41,130 bases of DNA, taken from the IMG/VR virus record IMGVR_UViG_3300019884_000003, positions 1 through 41,130 of that record, one strand, 5' to 3'. Of the stretch, positions 1-5,976 are shown in pieces. Positions within the stretch are counted from its first letter, which is position 1. Every line of letters begins with the position of its first letter. The notes under the pieces were generated by a model. That model saw nothing but the letters and a program-made list of their open reading frames with translations, was not told the DNA's origin and ran no database searches. The DNA is from a virus. A program made the position numbers and the translations under genes.

Positions 1-136
1 ACGTATATGTCGTATTGTGTTAATTCATTTATTTAAATTTATTTTTGTTTGAATTTGATGGAATTTTTTATTGATTAAGTTGATTTAGTTTATATTTAAA
101 TTGATTAAAATAACGGAGCGTAATTAGTAACTTAAA

Positions 137-426
137 GTGACGGGGCTCTATATTCAAACGCTTCAGTGGGTCGATGCTCGCGCTGGCGGGTGGTGTATAT
201 CCATACGTATCGATTAATATCAATCTCTGTTCGGTCCGGATAGGACAGTGCATTAGCGCTGGTCAGAACCTATTTGCAAAATGTATAAGGCGCTGTGTCC
301 ACATTGGACGGTGGGATTTTATTAGTGTAACTCTGTGCCCGATGGCCGAAAGATTGAAGATCGTCACTGGACTTTTTTGATTACCGACCGTCACAATTAC
401 TTTTAGTGACGAGTAACTAATTGTAG
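137..426. repeat. GTGACG repeats and inverted repeat in the ITR
   Basis: The hexamer GTGACG occurs at 137-142 and 406-411, and in reverse (CGTCAC) at 362-367 and 389-394. The last two copies (389-394 and 406-411) form an inverted repeat with an 11-nt spacer. Just beyond, TAACTAATTGTAG at 414-426 is repeated exactly at 1993-2005 in the control region outside the ITR. Iterated short sites near a terminus suit binding by a replication or telomere protein, but no such protein is identified. All are mirrored in the right ITR. Confidence 0.4.
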
Positions 427-541
427 CGATCGAAATATTTCCATGTCTCGAATACAACAAAACCAAACATTGATTTATTTTAATTCATTGTAAGGACCGA
501 AAGAATGTGTTGCAGCGCAACAAGAATTAATAAGGGTGGAC

Positions 542-616
542 GTGGGGTCAAAAGGTAGGGCCAAACCATACTGCATATTAGAGGTTACCTCCATATTGCA
601 ATATAGTCTGACCCCA
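542..616. other. Long hairpin with palindromic core in the ITR
   Basis: Nine-base arms GTGGGGTCA (542-550) and TGACCCCAC (608-616) enclose an imperfect palindrome centred on GAGGTTACCTC near 585. In the right ITR this structure lies just downstream of the primase-helicase stop codon, so it could serve as a transcript end there, although no T-run follows. It could also be a protein-binding palindrome for end processing. Confidence 0.4.
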
Positions 617-640
617 CCCCTTATACCTGCCCCCACCCCC
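612..640 (-). other. G-quadruplex-like tract, left ITR
   Basis: The minus strand carries G5-T-G5, a 9-nt loop, then G4-T-G4: four G-runs of at least four. The mirror copy is at 40491-40519 on the plus strand. In both arms the G-rich strand runs 5' to 3' toward the nearest end, the orientation of telomeric G strands. The 9-nt middle loop is longer than the usual 7-nt search limit. Confidence 0.5.
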
Positions 641-652
641 GGGGGGTTAAAT

Positions 653-1121
653 CTATTGCCGCCCTAAGGTAATTCCCCGATACCCATTTACCCCGTGCAA
701 TATAGCTGCGCGCATTACAGATTGCTTTGTGTCAACGCACGCCGCAGTAAATGATTCATAGAATCGCTGAGCTGACATCTGATGAAATCCATTCATCGCT
801 GCCCATGTCGCATACGCCGCGTAGATCTCCGTGCGCGCTGTAAACGCTCGGCCCTCAAAGCTAACTCTCTCTTCGATGAAGCCTCGCATTGGATCAGCCT
901 CCATCTTGAAACGCTCAGTGGCGCTGGCGACGGATGGCGGAATGGCGAACGACCCACGTCGCATGACTTGCTGTAGACCACCAACCGCGCCCCTCAGTAG
1001 CCCCTGTAAATTCCTAGGAGAGGTGAGCCTGTCTATGAGGAGGGTGTCAGCTTTGCCAGCCGGGAAAAAGGCGCTGAACGGGACAACGACCCAACGGCTG
1101 AAGAAACCCTCTGTGGTGTCC
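653..1121 (-). pseudogene. Truncated 3' copy of the primase-helicase gene in the left ITR
   Basis: This is the reverse-strand duplicate of the last 156 codons of the prim-pol/helicase encoded at the right end (codons 622-777). It includes the stretch beginning TTEGFFSRW and the same stop codon. Reading can be extended to an ATG at 1153 through 32 bases of unrelated left-end sequence, giving a 166-codon frame. That start has no good ribosome site, and the Prim-Pol domain and Walker A are absent, so it is probably a dead fragment made when the ITR arose. Expression as a separate C-terminal domain protein cannot be excluded. Confidence 0.85.
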
Positions 1122-1190
1122 CTGATGTGGGTATGTTGCAAAGTCTGGCGCATCGGGTATCATGCGCTCATCCGAACGGAGGATAGCCGG

Positions 1191-1712
1191 ATGTTTGATG
1201 CACTAGAAGGGCTGCTCATTGACCGTGGCGATATAATCGAGCAACGTCGATTGATCGTTAAAGGCAAGCGGCTCAATCCGGTATTCCATATCGGCGCACC
1301 TCGTGAGCGGCCGAATGGTCCCGGACAAGCAACCAATACTCCCGTAACCAATCCAGCAAGGAAAGGCAAGGTAGATCTAATCATGGATCTCATGGCAGAT
1401 CAGGAAGTTGACCTCGCGGTAGGCAATTGGACTGACGAGATGGGCAATCCTGCTGCGGCACCCGCTGACGCGGATGTTGCATGGACTGTGGATGAGGAAG
1501 GCGCTGCGTTCGTCGAACTTGTTGCCAACGACGTTCAGGGCGGTATCACCGCTGGCGCGCTTGGTGGCCTTGGCTCAGCCATCGTTACTGGCACCGTGAA
1601 CACCAACGGTCGCGTCGTGACCGGTGACTTTCTCGTGAACGTGGTTGCGGGCCTGGGTGAGCGTTTCGAGGTCACCGCTGGTGAGCCGCGCGAGCGTACC
1701 CCGGACGCGTAA
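1191..1712 (+). CDS. Hypothetical protein, Ig-like C-terminal half
   Basis: A 173-residue protein of unknown function. The ATG at 1191 is preceded by GGAGG at 1178-1182 with an 8-nt gap, the best ribosome site in the area. Other in-frame ATGs at 1383 and 1392 would leave only the second half. The N-terminal 60 residues are charged. From about residue 65 the pattern (MADQEVDLAVGNWTDEMGN, then alternating hydrophobic stretches) resembles small Ig-like beta domains seen in phage proteins; that is a resemblance, not an assignment. The frame stays open upstream into the ITR, so the original gene may have been longer and cut by ITR formation. A strong terminator follows at 1730. Confidence 0.7.
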   Translation: MFDALEGLLIDRGDIIEQRRLIVKGKRLNPVFHIGAPRERPNGPGQATNTPVTNPARKGKVDLIMDLMADQEVDLAVGNWTDEMGNPAAAPADADVAWTVDEEGAAFVELVANDVQGGITAGALGGLGSAIVTGTVNTNGRVVTGDFLVNVVAGLGERFEVTAGEPRERTPDA

Positions 1713-1729
1713 TTGATTTAACGCAAGAC

Positions 1730-1767
1730 AACTCCCCCTCTCGTTGCAAGAGGGGGAGTTCTTTTTG
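1730..1767 (+). terminator. Rho-independent terminator
   Basis: Perfect 12-bp arms AACTCCCCCTCT (1730-1741) and AGAGGGGGAGTT (1749-1760) enclose a 7-nt loop, followed by CTTTTTG. It lies 17 nt after the stop of the 1191-1712 gene and also after the stop of the converging minus-strand gene at 1796. Confidence 0.9.
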
Positions 1768-1770
1768 TCC

Positions 1771-1787
1771 AAAGTAATTGTTAAGTT
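1771..1787 (-). promoter_or_regulatory. CTTAACAATTA motif, reverse copy
   Basis: The minus strand reads AACTTAACAATTACTTT, matching the dispersed motif found ahead of several + strand genes (for example 11667 and 32006). It lies between the stop of the minus-strand gene at 1796 and the terminator, with no minus-strand gene downstream, so its role here is unclear. Confidence 0.4.
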
Positions 1788-1795
1788 AATTAACG

Positions 1796-1921
1796 TTAAC
1801 GGTTGGCGTGATCGCGCAACCAAACCGCAACGCCTGCCGACACCATGCCCGTGGTGATCGTGCCTAGGAACACCAGCGTCCCTAGCAAATTGATTATGGT
1901 CTGCGCCTGGTCAGCTGTCAT
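1796..1921 (-). CDS. Small single-span membrane protein
   Basis: A 41-residue protein read on the minus strand from ATG at 1921 (starts MTADQAQTIINLLG) to TAA at 1796. Residues about 9-34 form one hydrophobic span (LLGTLVFLGTITTGMVSAGV), followed by a short basic tail WLRDHANR. A GGGTGG stretch sits about 6 nt upstream of the start. It is the only plausible intact minus-strand gene in the window. It points away from the TGTCCG-rich control region at 2006-2224, which could hold its promoter. Function unknown; a small holin-like or membrane-remodelling role is possible but unsupported. Confidence 0.6.
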   Translation of the reverse strand: MTADQAQTIINLLGTLVFLGTITTGMVSAGVAVWLRDHANR

Positions 1922-2637
1922 AAAAAGCCACCCTAAGGGAACCGCGCGAGGCTGTCAACCAGGGCTTTTGCAAATGAATTCCTCTCGACAAATAACTAAT
2001 TGTAGTGTCCGTTTTGTCTAAACGATCTTTCGAAATGTCCGATAATTATAAAAGTTTTGCTTCACAAACTAGTTATGTCCGAATTGAATTCTTTTGCGGC
2101 TAGTACTTTTGGTTGATTAAATTCGTTCCAGGCATGAAGTAACTAAGTCATGTCCGTTTTGTATGCTCTAAAGATCGTTAACGCAGGGTACAAATTACTT
2201 TCGAGTTCCTATCAAAACCGGACATACTAGGGCAGGAATTGAATAGCAATTCCGACCCCATTCTAATTCGAATTGAATTGCCTTATGAATTGCCTGGTGA
2301 AAGGCTATTGCATTCCCCTTGCTCTCTCCCTATAGTTCTACCTATAAGTGAATAGCGCAGCGAGCCACTCCGATAAGGAAATATGGAGTAGCCGGAAGTT
2401 GAGGGAAGCGCCACCGAGAAAAGATCCCGAACGCGAGTGCTGGTACCTAGCCAGTGAAAGTGAACCACGCGGATGCGGGCACAGATACGGTGCGGAACCC
2501 AAAAACGAAGCCCGGCGAAACACCTGATCCGAGAAACCTAGATCGCTGGCAAAGAGAAACAGAAACGCTCACCACCCCTCACAGTCCGGGTGCTGAGCGG
2601 CTAGCCCTGCGCCACGTAGGGCACAAAGGAGATCGCC
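1922..2637. other. Gene-free control region of about 700 bp
   Basis: No frame here has a credible ribosome site. The left part (1980-2290) is AT-rich with the TGTCCG cluster and an inverted repeat GGAATTG/CAATTCC near 2235-2253. The right part (2300-2630) is richer in GC and open for 76 codons from 2454, but that frame lacks a ribosome site and overlaps the next gene. The position between a minus-strand gene and the + strand genes suggests divergent control, perhaps an origin. Confidence 0.5.
2006..2224. promoter_or_regulatory. Five TGTCCG sites, probable operator cluster
   Basis: TGTCCG occurs at 2006-2011, 2036-2041, 2076-2081 and 2151-2156 on the + strand, and as CGGACA at 2219-2224. Three copies continue as TGTCCG(G)TTTTG and most are preceded by A or TA. 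The asymmetric repeated site in an AT-rich gene-free region looks like an operator array for a phage or host regulator. The first copy directly follows a 13-bp block shared with the ITR (414-426). Confidence 0.5.
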
Positions 2638-2823
2638 ATGAACACCCTGATCGACTGCTCATGCAAATCGCGCGACTGCTATGACTGCCGTCGCCAAGAG
2701 ATCGACGCTACTGCACTGCTCATCATCGAGCGGGAAATGCAGTACGGCGACTCTGAGCACGCTGAGTACGTAGCCAGCGTTTACCGGTACCGGGAAATCA
2801 ATAACCTCGCAATCGAGCTCTGA
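2638..2823 (+). CDS. Hypothetical small Cys-rich protein
   Basis: A 61-residue protein with ribosome site AAAGGAGA followed by ATCGCC and ATG. The N-terminus has four cysteines in the order C8-x-C10 ... C15-xx-C18 (CSCKSRDCYDC), a spacing compatible with a small zinc site; the rest is acidic and helical. The context AGGAGATCGCCATGAACAC closely matches the start of the next gene at 2919, suggesting a shared leader. Function unknown. Confidence 0.75.
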   Translation: MNTLIDCSCKSRDCYDCRRQEIDATALLIIEREMQYGDSEHAEYVASVYRYREINNLAIEL

Positions 2824-2839
2824 TCGCCCTACGGTTGGG

Positions 2840-2857
2840 CAGCCTCTACGGAGGCTG
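2840..2857 (+). other. Stable UACG hairpin after the small Cys-rich gene
   Basis: CAGCCTC-TACG-GAGGCTG forms a perfect 7-bp stem with a C(UACG)G tetraloop. No T-run follows. It may slow ribosomes or protect the 3' end of the upstream message. Confidence 0.45.
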
Positions 2858-2890
2858 TCTAGCCGAGTGCACTCAGCGCTAAAGAAAGCA

Positions 2891-2904
2891 TTCTTTACAA
2901 TTAG
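2891..2904 (+). promoter_or_regulatory. TTCTTTACAATTAG motif upstream of the DUF2637 gene
   Basis: One copy of the dispersed motif. Here it is the right half of AAAGAA-AGCA-TTCTTT and is followed within 3 nt by the ribosome site GGGAGA. TACAAT inside the motif resembles a -10 box, which would put the transcript start almost on the ribosome site. Confidence 0.55.
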
Positions 2905-2918
2905 CTAGGGAGATCGCC

Positions 2919-3539
2919 ATGAACACGACCACCACCCGTAACGCCAACGTCGAAGACAACAAGCGTTACAAGCTCGCGAAGGTCATCGCGAAGGGCTACC
3001 TGATTGGTGCCCTGTCCATCAGCTTTAGCCACTTCATCCACGCGTTCAACAAGCTCGGCCTGTACGGGTTCGGCGCAATGAGCATGCCGATCGCGGTTGA
3101 CGGCCTGGCAATCTTCGGGGTGCTGCTACAGCACAAGAGCTTTGCCAAGGAAACCCGCACGATCGGCCGCTGGCTGCAATTGGTTTGTGGCTCGCTCAGC
3201 CTGGCAGTCAACATCTTCAGCGGATGGGGATCGCCTGGTGCGATGATCCAAGGCGCAACTTGGGTAATCATTTACATGATGCTTGAGTTGATCGTTTCGA
3301 AGATTCGCCTTGCTGCTCACGACCAAGCGGCAATTGACGCTCAGGCTGAGCTTGACGCTCAGGCCATCCTGGAAGCTGCTAGCGCTTGGATGCACGCTTG
3401 CCAGCACCCGACCACTTGCCAGAGTGCAGAGCAGTGCGCGACCAAGAACACTGCTGCTGACAAGCGTCGCCGGACGGTTAAGAGTAAGGCTCGCAAGGCT
3501 AAGGCTGAGCAGCGCGTGCTTGAGGGCATGATCGGCTGA
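2919..3539 (+). CDS. DUF2637/SpdB-like membrane protein
   Basis: A 206-residue protein with about four membrane spans (near residues 22-44, 50-68, 84-104 and 108-128) followed by an Ala/Lys-rich cytoplasmic tail. The order SFSHFIHAF, then MPIAVDGLAIFGVLL, then SLAVNIFSGWG, then a last span ending LELIVSKIR matches the DUF2637 pattern. That family is common on actinobacterial plasmids (SpdB-like spread proteins), mobile elements and phages. The tail has Cys at HACQ and TTCQ. ATG at 2919 follows GGGAGATCGCC. The gene forms its own unit, with the TTCTTTACAATTAG motif upstream and a strong terminator directly after. A membrane role in DNA movement or host takeover is inferred. Confidence 0.8.
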   Translation: MNTTTTRNANVEDNKRYKLAKVIAKGYLIGALSISFSHFIHAFNKLGLYGFGAMSMPIAVDGLAIFGVLLQHKSFAKETRTIGRWLQLVCGSLSLAVNIFSGWGSPGAMIQGATWVIIYMMLELIVSKIRLAAHDQAAIDAQAELDAQAILEAASAWMHACQHPTTCQSAEQCATKNTAADKRRRTVKSKARKAKAEQRVLEGMIG

Positions 3540-3549
3540 GCAAGGGAGA

Positions 3550-3576
3550 GGCACCCTTCGGGGTGCCTTTTCTTTT
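3550..3576 (+). terminator. Rho-independent terminator
   Basis: GGCACCC-TTCG-GGGTGCC with a stable TTCG tetraloop, followed by TTTTCTTTT. It separates the DUF2637 gene from the packaging operon. Confidence 0.95.
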
Positions 3577-3585
3577 GCCCACAAG

Positions 3586-3615
3586 TTGATCTTGTATTTG
3601 GCCTGGTGCTACACT
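3586..3615 (+). promoter_or_regulatory. Promoter for the packaging genes, probably leaderless
   Basis: TTGATC (3586-3591) and TACACT (3610-3615) are separated by 18 nt. The terminase small subunit ATG at 3625 lies 9 nt after the -10 box and has no ribosome site upstream, so the transcript would start at or next to the start codon. It sits directly after the terminator at 3550. Confidence 0.6.
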
Positions 3616-3624
3616 TCACGGCTT

Positions 3625-4089
3625 ATGGAGAGAATGACACCAGCTGTACGGGATGCCCTAATTACCGCGATAGCTTTAAGGCAAGGCACGGCTACTGAGC
3701 TTGCAGAACGCTTCAAACGGTCTGTGGCGTCACTGAAGCGCTTCGCCAGAGAGAACCACCAGGCGATAGCGCTAGCGGCTGAGCGTGGCTCTCAGCGGGC
3801 TACAGAGGGCACTGAGCCAACCCCCACGGAGTTGGATGAGCTGTGGATAACCAACAAGTTCGAGCGGCTCAAGCGCCTGCAAGATCTGGCCGAATTGCAA
3901 TTCCAGGATGCGGCGCACGGTGACCTTGTCGGCGCAGACCTGAGCACGGCGCTCAGGGAGTTTCGATCTTATCTAGCGCTGGCAGCAAACGAGCTAGGTC
4001 AACTTCTGCACCGTGGGTCCGGCGAGTCTGGCACCAACGAAATGCTCAATGTCAACATTGAGGGAATTGACATGGAGCAACTGCGTTAA
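3625..4089 (+). CDS. Terminase small subunit (probable)
   Basis: A 154-residue protein, the DNA-recognition subunit of the packaging motor. The N-terminal 45 residues read as a helix-turn-helix (TPAVRDALITAIALRQGTAT, then ELAERFKRSVASLKRFA). The remainder is helical, as in small terminases that form oligomeric rings. The gene lies directly ahead of the large subunit. The start at 3625 (MERMTP) is chosen because a -10-like box lies 9 nt before it. An alternative ATG at 3634 has GGAGAGA touching it with no spacer, and a TTG at 3586 lies in the promoter. Family assignment rests on the fold pattern and position. Confidence 0.8.
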   Translation: MERMTPAVRDALITAIALRQGTATELAERFKRSVASLKRFARENHQAIALAAERGSQRATEGTEPTPTELDELWITNKFERLKRLQDLAELQFQDAAHGDLVGADLSTALREFRSYLALAANELGQLLHRGSGESGTNEMLNVNIEGIDMEQLR

Positions 4090-4096
4090 ACAAAGC

Positions 4097-4136
4097 TTTC
4101 TTTACAATTGATTAAAGGAAACTTTCTTTACAATTT
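4097..4136 (+). promoter_or_regulatory. Tandem TTTCTTTACAATT motifs ahead of the large terminase
   Basis: Two copies, at 4097-4110 and 4123-4136, start 26 bp apart. The second is followed by GGGGATCGAA and the ATG at 4147. This is the only tandem occurrence of the motif in the window. Confidence 0.55.
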
Positions 4137-4146
4137 GGGGATCGAA

Positions 4147-5604
4147 ATGGCAACCGCGCTCAAGCGTCGACAGAAACCCGCACGACGGACGAAGACTCAC
4201 CACTACTCACCAAGGGGAGGATGCAAGGAAGTACTTGAGGCACGCGGGGAAGAGGTGCTCATCTCAGGCCCTGCCGGTACGGGCAAGAGTCGCGCCTGCC
4301 TAGAGAAACTTTATCTAGCCTGCCTGCTCACGCCAAACACCAAGGCGCTGATTTTGCGTAAGACGTTGGCCAGCCTAGGATCTACCGCCCTGGACACGTG
4401 GCGTAAATACGTTGTCAAGGAAGCTCTTGAGACTGGCGAGGTTGTGTACTACGGCGGTAGCTCAGAGGAACCGCCACAGTACCGATTCAAGAACGGGTCA
4501 CGCGTAGTGATCGGCGGACTCGACAAGCCAACGCGCATCATGTCATCCGAGTATGACATTGTGTACGTTCAGGAAGCGACAGAGATCACGGTTGAGGATC
4601 TTGAATTTATCAAGACTCGACTTCGTAACTGGGTAATGACTTTCCAGCAGCTAATCATGGACTGCAACCCAGCAGGCGACAAGCATTGGCTCAAGCTCCG
4701 TTGCAACGAAGGGCTATGCACGCTCATCGAATCTCGCCACGAAGACAACCCCCGGCTATTCGAATTGTTGCCGGATGGCACCTACCAGGTAACCAATCAG
4801 GGTGCTAAATATATCAATATCTTGGACAACCTAACCGGGGTGCGCCACAAGCGTTTGCGCCTTGGGCTATGGGTCAGCGCTGAGGGAATCGTCTATGAGG
4901 AGTTCGATCCCGCTTACCATGTGCTGCAATGGGACTTCGATGCTGAGGGTAACCGCCTGCCCCTGCCTGCCGACTGGACACGGTATTGGGTAATTGACTT
5001 CGGCATGACACACCCCTTCGTGCTCAAGTGCTACGCGGAAGATCCTGAAGACGGTTGTCTATATATGTACCGAGAGATTTACCATACCAACCGAACCGTA
5101 TTTGAGCATGCACAAACCATTCTAGATATCGTTTGCCCAGAGGTGGAAATCAAATGGCTCGATCACATCAATCGGGTAGAGCGCGTTCGTGTTGAACGCC
5201 AATGGATTGAGCCAAAACCAACGGCGATCATCTGTGACTGGGACGCTGAGGGCAGGCGCACGTTTGAGAAGGCCACTGGCCTAGGCACGCAGAATGCAAT
5301 CAAGAACGTGTATGAAGGAATCAACCTTCACAAGGAACGCCTCAAGCGCGACAAGGGAACTGGGTTAGCGCGGTTCTATCTGATGGCGGATGCGTTGGTA
5401 GAGCGCGATCAGTATCTGGTGGATAACCTGCTACCCACGTGCACGCAAGATGAGTATCCCGCGTACGTGTGGAAGGTCAGCGCCGATGGGCGGATACAGG
5501 ATGAGCCTGTCAAGCGCGATGACCACGGGGCAGACACCGATCGCTATATGACATGCTTCAAGGATTTCAAGGGTAAGGCGCGCGTCACCATCATCGATAG
5601 CTGA
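4147..5604 (+). CDS. terL: Terminase large subunit
   Basis: The 485-residue ATP-driven motor and nuclease that packages DNA into the prohead. Walker A is GPAGTGKS (41-48). The Walker B-like strand IVYVQEATE carries the catalytic acidic residues. The C-terminal nuclease domain has the expected three acidic clusters: YWVIDFGMTHPF, IICDWDAEGR and DDHGADTDRY. ATG at 4147 is preferred because GGGGATCGAA precedes it; an upstream in-frame ATG at 4108 would translate through the second TTTCTTTACAATT motif and adds a poor N-terminus. The nuclease domain is complete, so the headful, cos or terminal-redundancy packaging mode cannot be read from it. Confidence 0.95.
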   Translation: MATALKRRQKPARRTKTHHYSPRGGCKEVLEARGEEVLISGPAGTGKSRACLEKLYLACLLTPNTKALILRKTLASLGSTALDTWRKYVVKEALETGEVVYYGGSSEEPPQYRFKNGSRVVIGGLDKPTRIMSSEYDIVYVQEATEITVEDLEFIKTRLRNWVMTFQQLIMDCNPAGDKHWLKLRCNEGLCTLIESRHEDNPRLFELLPDGTYQVTNQGAKYINILDNLTGVRHKRLRLGLWVSAEGIVYEEFDPAYHVLQWDFDAEGNRLPLPADWTRYWVIDFGMTHPFVLKCYAEDPEDGCLYMYREIYHTNRTVFEHAQTILDIVCPEVEIKWLDHINRVERVRVERQWIEPKPTAIICDWDAEGRRTFEKATGLGTQNAIKNVYEGINLHKERLKRDKGTGLARFYLMADALVERDQYLVDNLLPTCTQDEYPAYVWKVSADGRIQDEPVKRDDHGADTDRYMTCFKDFKGKARVTIIDS

Positions 5605-5624
5605 TACACGGTACCAATTTTTAC

Positions 5625-5651
5625 TGTAAAGAAAACTTTCTTTACAATTAG
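5625..5651 (+). promoter_or_regulatory. Perfect palindrome with TTTCTTTACAATTAG motif
   Basis: TGTAAAGAAA-AC-TTTCTTTACA is a perfect inverted repeat of 10-bp arms (5625-5646). Its right arm is the dispersed motif, extended to TTTCTTTACAATTAG and followed at once by the ribosome site GAGGAGAGG. It reads as a dimer-binding operator overlapping a TACAAT -10 box. Confidence 0.6.
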
Positions 5652-5666
5652 AGGAGAGGAAAGGCA

Positions 5667-5972
5667 ATGACCACAATGGACGTTCCAACCGTAGGACAGT
5701 TCGTTACCCTGAGGATCGCTAAGTTCTTTGCTAGCCGAGAGAAGACCAAGGATGCTTCTGCGCCTGCATGGTTCCAAACGGTTATTAGGCTAGTGATGCA
5801 CCTCGCCGGTTTCTCGTGCTTGACGTATGCAGGCTTTATCTGGCATCCTGCCGCCGGTTTCGTAGCGGCTGGAATCTCGTGTTTTCTGCTGTCGTGGTTG
5901 ACAACGGGAAACGGTCGGCCCACCGAACCGAAAGCAGCGCAGCCCGACCCATTGATGTACGGCAGGAAGTAA
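5667..5972 (+). CDS. Membrane protein between terminase and portal
   Basis: A 101-residue protein with two hydrophobic spans (about 39-57, FQTVIRLVMHLAGFSCLTYA, and 62-78, AAGFVAAGISCFLLSWL) and a charged Pro-rich tail. Ribosome site GAGGAGAGGAAAGGCA precedes ATG. Its position between the large terminase and portal genes is unusual for a membrane protein. It follows the palindromic motif at 5625, so it may start its own transcript. No family recognised. Confidence 0.8.
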   Translation: MTTMDVPTVGQFVTLRIAKFFASREKTKDASAPAWFQTVIRLVMHLAGFSCLTYAGFIWHPAAGFVAAGISCFLLSWLTTGNGRPTEPKAAQPDPLMYGRK

Positions 5973-5976
5973 CCCG

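Larger units (their letters stand above)
1..1121. repeat. Left inverted terminal repeat (ITR), about 1,121 bp
   Basis: The first 1,121 bases are the reverse complement of the last 1,121. Identity stops at 1122/40009, where the left has c and the reverse-complemented right has g. All open frames within the two arms mirror each other at the same length. The outer 500 bases are AT-rich with no convincing gene. The inner 469 bases are the reversed 3' end of the primase-helicase gene. Such arms are known from protein-primed or hairpin-ended linear replicons, but amplification fold-back can also make them. I compared the arms by eye and by the mirrored frames, not by alignment. Confidence 0.95.

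Noticed and set aside
831-1190. Upstream extension of the 1191 gene into the ITR
   Set aside because: The added part is the antisense of the primase-helicase gene, and the strong GGAGG site favours the start at 1191.
2454-2684. 76-codon frame upstream of the small Cys-rich gene
   Set aside because: GTG start without a ribosome site, odd composition, and a 47-nt overlap with the well-supported gene at 2638.
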